DNA from: Anastrepha obliqua
Lineage: Eukaryota > Arthropoda > Insecta > Diptera > Tephritidae
Direction of reading: 5' to 3'
Length of the DNA: 64,000 bases
Assembly (NCBI RefSeq): GCF_027943255.1
Contig: NC_072895.1
Span: 25,828,001 to 25,892,000 of the forward strand
The notes under the pieces are model-generated. The model searched no databases and was not told the origin of the DNA. It worked only from the letters and a program-made list of their open reading frames with translations. The position numbers and the translations under genes were made by a program. Below, in pieces: positions 53,151 to 64,000 of the stretch. Within the stretch, counting starts at the first letter, position 1, and each line of letters opens with the position of its first letter.

Positions 53151-54668
53151 GAAACAATGATGATGTTGCAAGTTGCAAGGATGATAAATTACCAGGTCTT
53201 ACCAACCGAAGCAAAATTGTGAGAGAAACCACGGCGGCCACCTTACCGGGAACTCGGCAGCAGAATTCTGCTCGCTCATTTCACACGTATTCACACACTC
53301 GTCCAATCAGTCGCTGTTCAGCAGGCAATGAAGTGACGGGAGTGGAGACAGAGCTGATTTTTTTCGCATATCACCAACACAATCGCAGTTTTTCCCTAAG
53401 CAAATCGCTACCATGGCCCATGTGACGTCGGCCAATCAGCTGATTCTTTCAAAATCGCTGAGAGCCATCTAACGTCCGGATGTTGCTCACATCTCTGCAT
53501 TCTGTACAGCGTGCGTTTATGCGACTGTTGTTGAAATATAAATGAGTTCCCTCTGAATGATGATTTTCAACGAAAGACCTGGCGGATTTTCCTGCATGAA
53601 ATTGTCTGTGTTGCAAATGACCGATCGAAAATATACACCAGTTTGTGTAATGCATGCAGATTTCACAGGTCAACCATTTTTGTACTGAACTTCATTTATT
53701 TCTGTACGCTTCTCGTTCGAAATCAAACTCAAATTCAGTAAGATGTAAATTTTCCACTTAACATGTGTCAAAAGAGGAGACGACATCGAAGAAACTTTGC
53801 TAAAAAAGAAACTCGAACTTGAAAGACTCTGTGCTATGCTTGTTTGTTTGTATGTATGTATATGTATGTATTTCATAAGCTAAATCAAATCGAGAGTAAC
53901 GCGCTCTGCGGTCTTTCCGCCACAGACCAGTTTGGACCGGTCTAATGTATGCATACTTGGGCGCTTATCGCACTTTCTATAGCTTATCACAAAAATTCGT
54001 AGGTACTTTTGTATGCACATATTTATTTATGACTGTTTTTACAAGTTTCAATATGTTGTATATACATACATACATTTATTTTATTCAAAAAGATAGCAAC
54101 AAAATATTAATTTAGCACTCGCTTCCTACTGGTTGATGTCCTCGCAAGAAAAAATGCTGACATCACCGCCACCCAAAATATGCGACTACAGCAGCCATGG
54201 AAAGCAGCGCGGATTTGGTGTTGAATTGATGGGCGCAGAGAGAGAGAGAGTTCACTACGAAGTACTCACTCCAGTGGACGAGTGTATCGTCCGGTCGCAA
54301 TCCTCTTCAAAATGAGATTCTGCTATATATCTCTTCGGTAGGCTCAGGCGGCACCCTTCGGAAGAGAAGGCTGACAAGACAGAAAGTCGCTACTATAGGC
54401 GCTGCTCCTGTCACGATAAAAATATCGATCAGCGCCAGGCAGAGATAGAAATCGGAACTCCTTTTTCGAAGTCTGCCTATCGTCGCCAAAAAAACAAGTC
54501 CGATTTCGGCGAGGCCGAAAAATAGGCAGTGAAACGGAGATGAATCACGGAATTAGCCTTTTTAATATAGCTTAAAAAGATTGATTTGTAAAATTTTAAA
54601 GTTCATCGAAAAAGAATTGAGTGGACGCTATCAGCATCGATTTAGATCTGCTAAATTAACATTGCCTA
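53151..54668. other. Intergenic region with short ORFs of no known family
   Basis: Frames at 53114-53425 and 53449-53673 do not match anything I know and lack gene context. A GTATGTATATGTATGTA microsatellite lies near 53853. Confidence 0.4.
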
Positions 54669-54670
54669 TA

Positions 54671-55752
54671 CAGGGTCTGCCATTCGAAATGTAACCATTA
54701 CAAGGGCCATAAATTTAGTTTGGGAAATTACTTTTACGCAATTCAAAGTACCTAAAAAATGTGTGAAAATAATACACAATTCAGAATCAATTTACTTTCG
54801 CTCGATATGACCACCTTTGTGGCTTGCAGGTATTTTGGCCTACTCGCAGACAATGGCTTTTTTCAGCGCCTCGAGACTGGTGAATCTTTTAGTTCGAGCT
54901 TTGCTCTCCAAAATGGCCCACAGAAAATAAATATCGGATTCGCTTCTGGTGAATTTGAGCGCCATTGTGTGGATGTTATGAAGTTCGGAATGTTGTTTTT
55001 TAGCCATTTTGGGTTCACTCGAGCTTTGTGGGACGGTGCCGAGTCCTGTTGATACGTCCATGGTCTGTCACCGTAATTTTTGTCTGCCCACGGCTTCAAA
55101 GCAACCTCCAGAATAGGTTAGGTTAGGTTTGGCAGCCGCATCGCACATAGAGACAACGATGCCACTTAGACCACGAAACGGGTCCAGAATAATTTCCCGA
55201 TAATATTTCGCATTTACCTTGACGCCAGGCTCAATGAAAACGATTGGAGAGCGCCCATCTGCAGTTACAGCTGCCCAAACTATTACCTGTGACGGGTGCT
55301 GCCTCCTAGTGGCCAATCGATAACTCAAATTTTCGTATGAACGGTTGGTTAAATAAACCCTAACGTTTTGGGAGTTTACGAATTGCTCAATTTAAAAAAT
55401 TTTCTCGTCAGAAAACACAATATTCGGAAATTGACCCCTTTCGGCCAAGGGAAGCAACTCCCTCGCTCTCTCAAGTCTATTTGTTGCTGCTGTGATGTGA
55501 GATCATGCGCCTTTTGTATCTTGTAAGACTTGACTTTGAGATCATTTTTCAGTATGAGGTCAGATATTTTCAGTTCTTTCGCCATTTGATTGGCACTTCG
55601 TCGGAATTTTCGCTCAAGTAGCTTCTTCACTTTCCATTCACCATTTCAGGTGACATTGCAGTCTTTTGATGACCACCTCCATGACGTTTTGCGATGCTAT
55701 CAGTATCATTGTAACGAGCAATGGTGGTTACACTTCCGAGTGCCGGACCCTG
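54671..55752 (-). mobile_element. Tc1-like element, end to end but decayed
   Basis: CAGGGTCTGCCATTCGAAAT at the left mirrors the right end AGTGCCGGACCCTG, with TA on both sides. The minus-strand transposase relics are, in order, KKLLERKFRRSANQMAKEL, HPSQVIVWAAVTADGRSP, YREIILDPF, YQQDSAPSHKARVNPKWL and TQWRSNSPEANP. About 80 bp starting near 55105 is foreign to the reading frame. The 125-bp element at 19806-19930 has the same termini. Confidence 0.88.
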
Positions 55753-56535
55753 TATATTCACCAAACGTCAAATATCAGAGAAGAGCGGAGCAAAACTTGT
55801 AAATTCATCTCTGAATTTGGTATACATGAAAAACTAACATGACGGTGAAAAACGAGGTTATAATTGGCCAGATCTCCCTGAGCTGTTTGGTAGCAAACAC
55901 TGCTGGAAGCAATCGTTCGAGCTATAGAATTAAATCGAGCCGTTATCATTTTTATAAGAGCGTTCAATTACAGGCGTCTTACGTCGGTTTGATTGATTGA
56001 TATTTGGCTCTTATGACAGCGTCGTTATTTTAAACTGGATAACGAAAAGAAACTGATGGGAGGGGAACGTGGACAAGGCGTAGTATCTTCAAACAATCAG
56101 TGAGTGCGGTCGCAACTCGGCACCCACACCTCTATAGACGGTTATAATTTTGAATACGGGCATAAAGACGAAGTAAAATGAATAAATAATTGGCGCGTAC
56201 GTTTCTATTAGGGGTTTGGCCGAGACGAATTGGGGTTCATAATTCTTTTCTGGATTCATGCATCAGATTACCTCACAGATATCGCAAAATTGATGTCAGA
56301 TTCGTGTTTTTTGTTGCTGTAAGAGCTCATCAAACTTTGCCAGTACGATGTAGTCAGAGATCGTCATCGTCTATCTCATCGAACGGTAGGAAATATGCTG
56401 TTTCGACGAGTTGGGTTGAAAGCGAGAGGGTTGCTAGCAGAGTGGGTTCAAGGAGGCATGTGAATAGGTGGTATATTGAGTATGTCGGGGTCGATACTGG
56501 AAAGGTAGGAGTTTAACCAGCAACAATATCCGGAA
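55753..56535. other. Intergenic; includes SINE tail at 56187-56230
   Basis: On the minus strand 56187-56230 ends in GCGCCAATTAT preceded by a GTTTGGCC-like phrase, the last part of the SINE family. Otherwise no feature. Confidence 0.45.
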
Positions 56536-56539
56536 AGTA

Positions 56540-57840
56540 ATTGAGCTAAAGTTACGTGGGTCTCACGAAGTAGCTGAAGCTCTTCTTCTGCGATGGATCG
56601 TCATTAAACTCTGATGACGGCATTCGGAGGTCGAGAGTTTAGGAAGATGGTAAGAGACTCCCGATGAATGTCGTTTACGGCCTGTCTGTAAACTGTCTAA
56701 TCCAGTAGTTATAGTCGTGTTTGGTCCTGGATCCCGTAAGTGTAGTCGAACAGATGTCTCCTGACTCGCTTGGGAGGTGGCTCAGGCTGTAGCAAGTGCC
56801 TGCAGGGGTGGTTCCTACGGTAGAACCAAGCAGAAATTTCTTGCTGAGCATCTTACTACACTCCTTAATCGGAAGCATAGTAATCTCGTTGTGGAGATGT
56901 TGCAGAAAAGACATCAGGAGGCATCCAGTGGCTGACACTGGAATTACTAGTTGCGGGGCGCAGCATAACTTAGAACCGACGGGCCAATTGCTTTAAATGA
57001 TGTCGCCATTTCTTTGTCTTTGCCCCGAGTGTTACCGACTAGCGATTAGAGGATCGTGTTGCGGTTGTTGTAGCATTTGCTCTTGTATACCTTAGCGACA
57101 ATTGCAATTGTATGCACTGAGAAGGACCTTCGACAGGAAGGTGGCACCTAACATCTTCAGATGTTTTATGGTTGGTATTGGTGTAACGTCGGCTTGCACC
57201 TTTAACTGCAGTTAAAGCGGGTCGCCGCGGATTTAGTGGGGAAAGATGAAAAAGCGAGAAATGCTGGCAAAATAATCATTCACTTTGGAACAGAAGCCAT
57301 CTATGTCATCGCCAGACGCCATTATCGAGTAATCGTTGGCATAGGAGATCAATGAAATTTCCTATGGTGGTTGGGGAAGCTTCAAAATGTAGAAGTTGAA
57401 AGGTAAGTGTGAAAGACACCACCCTGTCCAACACACCTTGTTTCATCCACCTCTGTTTTGAGCTTTGGTCTCGAAAATTGACAGATGATTGTCGACCACA
57501 CAATAGTTTCGGGATTACCTCTTTAGACCTGGCGGGAGCGACGATTGTTGCATATCATCTAGTAGCGTGGAATGGCTGACTGGACAGAAAGCCTTCTGTA
57601 GGTCCAGCGTTAAGAGGACAGCGCTCCCGCAGGTGCGGTTTTGGTTAAGCGCGCGGTTGAACCGGGTGTTTATGGCGGTGCGTGCTGTGGTGGTAAGGCG
57701 CACTCTGCGGAAGCTATGCTGATGTGTAGTTGGGGTCAGGTCTTTCGTGAAGAGCGGGAGTAGGAGGGGCTCAAATGCTTTCTTGTGCGGATGGTATTCT
57801 AATTTCTGTCTTACTAGAGGATGAAATTTATTCGCCAACT
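56540..57840 (-). pseudogene. Jockey-clade retrotransposon RT fragment
   Basis: From right to left: LLLPLFTKDLTPTTHQHSFR, LDLQKAFCPVSHSTLLDDMQ, SSLPPGLKR, CGRQSSVNFRDQSSKQR, and much later ATGCLLMS, MLPIKECSKML. This is the fingers-palm-thumb order of jockey. It is the same family as 3768-4655 in opposite orientation. Stops are frequent. Confidence 0.83.
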
Positions 57841-58379
57841 CCTAAAAGATCACTTTGTGCCAGTTTGGGAAGAGTTTAACAAAGATTTGCACGATAATAA
57901 TAAACAATTTATAATGCACTAAAATATCAGTTTTTTTCCTATGCCTGCCAAATTTATAATAATTAATCAGCAAATATCAAAATAGTAAAAAAAAAAAACA
58001 AAAAAAAAAAACAATTTCAATGGCATTTCAATTTTTTAAAATTCTCGCTGTAAATTAAATAATGCGATTACATCAGTACTAAGCCTAATTGATTTCGTTA
58101 GAGATTCTATATCTCTATAAAGACTTCGATAATATGAACACTCATTCGTTTTCAAAACATTACGTAACGGCCCACAATGAACTATGGAATTCACCATTAA
58201 TTTATCAATAGTTTAGGCAAGATTTGCAAATCTACTCATCCATCAAAATTATTCACTAATGTAGCGATAAGCGATAGGGTTGATGAACGAGAGGTTTGTT
58301 TATCGTTGCTGAGAGCTTTATGGGTTATCGCAAAGTGTTCTTTAGATCACTCATTAAAGTTTAAGCTATTCAACAAGGC
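57841..58379. other. Intergenic, AT-rich
   Basis: Poly(A)-rich at 57989-58012; no gene recognised. Confidence 0.4.
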
Positions 58380-58640
58380 GGCCGCCGTAGCCGATTGGGT
58401 TAGTGCGTGCCTACCATTTGGAGTACGTAGGTTCGAATGCCCATTTATAAAACATGAAAAAAAAACAAATTTTTCAATTAGAGGTCGCCCCACGAAGGCA
58501 ATGCCAGACCTTCAAGTGCATTTCCGCCATGAAAAAGCTTTTTATAAAAAATATCTGCGCTGTTCGGAGTCGGCTTAAAACTGTAGGTCCCTCCATTTGT
58601 GGAATTTGGCAGGCAAGAACACACCAAATCTTTTAAAGTA
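58380..58640 (+). mobile_element. tRNA-derived SINE, most complete copy
   Basis: Head CGCCGTAGCCGATTGGGTTA with GTAGGTTCGAATGCC (B box), body GGTCGCCCCACGAAGGCAAT, TTCAAGTGCATTTCCGCC, GTTCGGAGTCGGCTTAAAAC and GTCCCTCCATTTGTGGAA. The 3' tail block is lost after about 58630. Confidence 0.83.
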
Positions 58641-58699
58641 TAGTATCCATACCAAGCGTTTCAGGCACTGAGGCTTTCAGCGCTTTATTTAGCTGACAA

Positions 58700-58885
58700 A
58701 TATTATTGCTGTGGAGAGGAGGATGAGACGGCGGACCTTTTTCTGTGCATCTGCCCAGCCTTCACCCGAATCAGGCTAGAGGTCTTTGGCACTGATGTGT
58801 TAAGAAGCGACCACCTTGTCTCCTTGGCACCACAAGATCTACTTAGATTTCTACGGAGGTCCAATAAATTTAAAGAAAATTAAAA
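58700..58885 (+). pseudogene. Retroelement C-terminal scrap
   Basis: ETADLFLCICPAFTRIRLEV and FGTDVLRSDHLVSLAPQDLL, then a stop after FKEN. Sister of the C terminus at 32190-32359. Confidence 0.78.
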
Positions 58886-59204
58886 AGGGAATCCGAGAGT
58901 AGTACAATGGATTTGTGTCTGAATGCTGTACTTGCTAGTCTGTCCCGACAAAAAAAGCACAGAAAACCAAAGCGCCTAGAATGCTTGGCATGGAGTTTTA
59001 GCATGCATGACTCTTAAGTCACATAGGAAGTCAGCGGTGGAGGAGGAGGACTTCCCAAGCGATCTTAATGCTATTGCTTCCTTCGAGCTCTCTGTATACT
59101 TTTCCGTATTCCAGGCAGATGATTTACGCAGGAAGTCCGACAATACATAAAGCATTGAATGATATTAATTTCAAAACCTTAACTGATAATCAAGCAATTG
59201 TGGC
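58886..59204 (+). pseudogene. Very degenerate RNase H scrap
   Basis: Short pieces resembling GGGG, SVYFSVFQA and TDNQAIV suggest an RNase H domain core, each in a different frame. Weak. Confidence 0.4.
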
Positions 59205-59990
59205 TTAGCAGAGATTCTGTGCGTTTAGCGTTTCAATACGCCATCTTTCATTCGGAGCTCTTACGATTTCCTCAAGGATAAGTAGCTTACATGTTTGTAA
59301 GCGTATGACTTTGTCTATGTACTCATCGGCGAATTTGGTGCCGAGTCTCGCTACTTCATCGGCACTGCAATTACCCGCAATGTCGCAATGGCCAGGAGCC
59401 CATGTTCTCATTAGGTGAAACGACTCAGCCATTTCGTTAAGAGATGTGCGGCATTTCGTCGCTACCTTGGAGGTTGTCGATTGCTTTGTGTACAATCCCC
59501 TCGGGGCTTAGCTGTTAGTGAAAACGTAGATATCATTTCCGGGTATCGCATTACACTGTACCAGTGTCGCGGCTTTCATTATTGCCACCAGTTCAGCCTG
59601 AAAGATACTGTAGTAGTCGGGGAGCCAAAAATTGAAGGATATCCTCAGTTGTTCGGATTTGAGCTTTGAGCCCTCTGTGTTTACATGGACGGACTCGCCC
59701 TGTCTTACAACGTCCCATTTCTACTCTTCCTTTGAGGGTAGGAGGGTCGTGAACGTTATAATGCCAAGTGTAGGCGGGAGTGCATTGTCCACAAGCCTGG
59801 GAAGTTACAAAATGTCGGATCGTAGTCTGTCTTTGGCCACTCACTTAAAGTCCTCAGCCTTATTGCCGTACGGCGCACGATATAACTTGCCTACAGATCT
59901 ACCAGAAGGACGCTTAATGTCGCATACGATGCTTTCGATGGTGTGATTGACATCGCACCGGTTATAAGAACTGATGTGAGTCTTTAAACC
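59205..59990 (-). pseudogene. RNase H-type retroelement fragment
   Basis: TWAPGHCDIAGNCSADEVAR (RNase H, normally WVPGH...ADExAR) is at 59205-59495. 59593-59844 continues upstream in other frames. It lies next to but separate from 60220-61540. Confidence 0.72.
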
Positions 59991-60219
59991 TTCACAATTC
60001 TTTTGATGTTCACACCCTTCTTAAGGGCGTTCCTCAATTGAAATTGAAATTTGAACAGGTCGAGCCAAGGAGCACCAAGAGAGTTGGTGGCTCCTCAAAC
60101 ACTCAGGCTAAACAGCCCATTGTATTTAGAGTTCTGGAAAGAGGGTAGATAGTCAAGGAGGGAAGGAGAAAAGTATCAGAGAAAGAGATAGGAAAGAATA
60201 GAATCAGAAATAAAGGTAG

Positions 60220-61540
60220 TTAATTCTGTGAGAACTTTCCAGATTCTTCGGCAAATCTGTAAATATCCTGCAGTTTTAGAGACCGAATATTACTCATTCT
60301 CAAGAAATCGAAACCCAAAACTCATAGTGTTGCTCTAGCAAAGGCAAGATACTCATAGGGAAAGCGCTCAGTGCTGTCCGCCTCCTCCAAGCATGACAGA
60401 CACATTGGGTCCTCAATGATTCCAATGGTGGTCATATGCTGAACCCAAGGGTTGTATCCTGTTGTAATACCGACCATCAAGCGAACGTCTATTCTTCCAA
60501 GTTTTAGTAGAAAGTTTGACAGTTTTCTGTTCGGACTTGTCACAAAACACTTTGCCGTTCTGCAACGATCTAGACCGGACCATCGCTCTTTGTGTAAATT
60601 GCCTTCATAATCGCTGATCCAGTTCATGATTCCTGGGGAACTGATTCCGATTATTGGCACTGTCACTTGTGGGGGAATCGCTGATCCACGGTTGGGAAAT
60701 TCATCGGCAATTTCGTTTCCTTGAACACCGGAGTGTCCTGGAACCCATATAAATACAGGCCTGTTCTGTCTTGTGACAGAATTAAGCTTTTTCTTATATT
60801 CTTGAACAATCTTTGAGGTTTGCTTCGCGTTCTCCAGGGTCTTCAATGCAGCCTGACTGTCACTGAAAACGCCAATATGTTCCCCGCTCCATCTCCTATC
60901 GATTATCTATTCAGCTACTTTCAGGATGACAAAAACCTTCGTTTGGAAAACAGTTACCAGTTCCCCCATAGCATAGTGATGCTCATAACTATCGTTTAAG
61001 TACCATTCGGCGCCAGACCCTATTTCATTGTTGGACCCATCGGTAAAGAAAATATCCGTAAAACCTCCCTGAATGCATTTTGGATTGCTGCATTGCTCAC
61101 GCAATGGAAATTTGACATCAAATTTCCTTCCAAATGACAATACTACAATACCATAGCAGAGAATTGGAGGAAACCACTGCTGTGTAAAGCCAATGTATCA
61201 TTCCAACTCGCATTTTGCCCCAATTAGCCAACCGTGGATCAGCAGGAGTATATCGCCATCATAGCTGTGCGTACTCTATCTGCGAGTATGAGCCCCAAAT
61301 CTAGCTTCCTCGCCAGTATAAATCGTAGATATTTAGTCCTTTCTGTTACTCTAAGCGGTTTTCCCACTAGGAATATTTGTTTAAAAGCAGGTGTTTTATG
61401 ATTACTGCTAAACAGTGTCAGATCCGTTTTTTCCGGATTTACTTTTAGTCCTCGAATTTGAAACCCCAGTGATAGTCTGTTGAGAGATCTTTGATGAAGG
61501 TCACACAATGTTGGAAGGTCTTTCTTTACCCGAGATGGCT
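60220..61540 (-). pseudogene. RT/RNase H retroelement, minus strand
   Basis: Right to left: LPTLCDLHQRSLNRLSLGFQ, GLKVNPEKTDLTLFSS, a RT thumb start, FTDGSNNEIGSGAEW and FIWVPGHSGVQGNEIADEF (RNase H), VGITTGYNPWVQHMTTIGI, CLSCLEEADSTERFPYEYLA, and a tail near 60240. The coding order is intact but there are frame breaks near 60350, 60900 and 61240. Same family as 40230-40765. Confidence 0.85.
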
Positions 61541-61696
61541 TTACAAATCCTTTCAGAAGTTATGAATCCCCTCACTGATATAGAAAATAGGCAAGTTCTG
61601 GACAACTTTTGTGTTTTACTTTTGAAGAACTACGCGTTTCTTGACCAACATTACGAAAGTCAAATGATTGAACAGTACAAAATGGAATCGTCCTAA
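61508..61696 (+). CDS. Possible short host exon, unrecognised
   Basis: Open frame ending TAA at 61694-61696, with acidic, hydrophobic-patterned content (ENRQVLDNFCVLLLKNYAFL then DQHYESQMIEQYKMESS) unlike the surrounding retroelements. Retroelement sequence reaches about 61537, and a TTTCAG acceptor-like site at 61551-61556 could begin a terminal exon at 61557. Family not recognised. It may equally be chance or another element. Confidence 0.3.
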   Translation: MLEGLSLPEMALQILSEVMNPLTDIENRQVLDNFCVLLLKNYAFLDQHYESQMIEQYKMESS

Positions 61697-61784
61697 TAAG
61701 CGCGTAAATATGTATGTATGTTTACAACTATAATAATATGTGCAATATATTTAAATGAAATATTATAAGTATATATATTTCTCA

Positions 61785-63730
<1,946 letters not shown>

Positions 63731-64000
63731 TTTTTGAATACTCGTTTAATAGTTTGTTTATTTGATTGTTGCCGTTGTGCGTTTCGTAGTTGCACGTAAA
63801 AATGGGCTTATAAGTAAATACTGCGTGCGATTGATGTACACGAAATGTACACAGGTTGGAGATATGGATGCTTATACTTTCCTATTATTTACTGAAAATA
63901 AGGTAGTATTTTTTATTTAATTTCAATCTGATAACTTTTTTTTAAATATTTTTTTTTTTAGGGAAATAATTTTTTTTTTTAAGAAATTATTATTTTTTTT
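63731..64000. other. Upstream flank ending in T-rich sequence
   Basis: No gene seen; the last 60 bases are mostly T. Confidence 0.4.

Noticed and set aside
53114..53425. 103-codon ORF as a gene
   Set aside because: It begins in the 3' tail of an RTE-like relic and has no recognisable domain or splice context.

Overview
The window is AT-rich, intron-containing, transposon-dense nuclear DNA of a higher fly. The Tc1/mariner, jockey, R1, RTE-like, Helitron, piggyBac and tRNA-derived SINE families, together with the insect-type farnesyl diphosphate synthase (FPPS) gene architecture, fit a brachyceran fly. The SINE and jockey families look tephritid-like to me, but that is recollection and not a search result.

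Three host loci can be supported. Two complete plus-strand FPPS-like genes lie in tandem: copy 1 spans 2710-9619 (7 exons, 426 aa) and copy 2 spans 31162-43615 (7 exons, 430 aa). Their exons join in frame with the same phase at all six introns. On the minus strand, 61797-61955 is the first coding exon of a salt-inducible kinase (SIK-type Ser/Thr kinase). Its intron runs leftward and I see no second kinase exon, so both FPPS-like genes may be nested antisense in a kinase intron of more than 61 kb. A possible short host exon (61508-61696) is unrecognised.

The most interesting biology is in the two FPPS-like proteins. Both keep the first aspartate-rich motif, the following RRGQ and several lysines. 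Both have lost the GGKxxR isopentenyl-diphosphate-binding motif, have Asn for the first Asp of the second aspartate-rich motif, and lack the paired aromatics that limit product length in classical FPPS. Both reading frames are still open despite heavy transposon load. This is the pattern expected of an FPPS-derived (IDS-type) terpene synthase, so the pair is a candidate for an undescribed fly terpene or pheromone biosynthetic locus. That is inference and needs enzymology.

The rest is layered mobile DNA. 0-2.2 kb: a large foldback element, then a Tc1 relic split by an 8-bp-TSD MITE. 2.7-9.6 kb: copy 1, with jockey, MITE, RTE-like and Tc1 debris in its introns. 10-13.2 kb: mariner tandem duplication and a mini-Harbinger. 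15.5-19.1 kb: a Helitron nested in a non-autonomous Helitron, carrying an unidentified ORF. 20.7-23.3 kb: mariner MITE and a nearly intact RT/RNase H retroelement. 24.4-25.6 kb: a repeat whose second copy (36-38.3 kb) carries a piggyBac relic. 27.4-30.2 kb: RTE-like remnants, a small retroposon with 13-nt target duplications and a TAA-flanked TIR element. 31-43.6 kb: copy 2. 44-61.5 kb: R1, jockey, RNase H-type retroelements, mariner, Tc1, SINEs and a 1-kb T-rich tract. 61.8-64 kb: SIK first coding exon and its upstream region.
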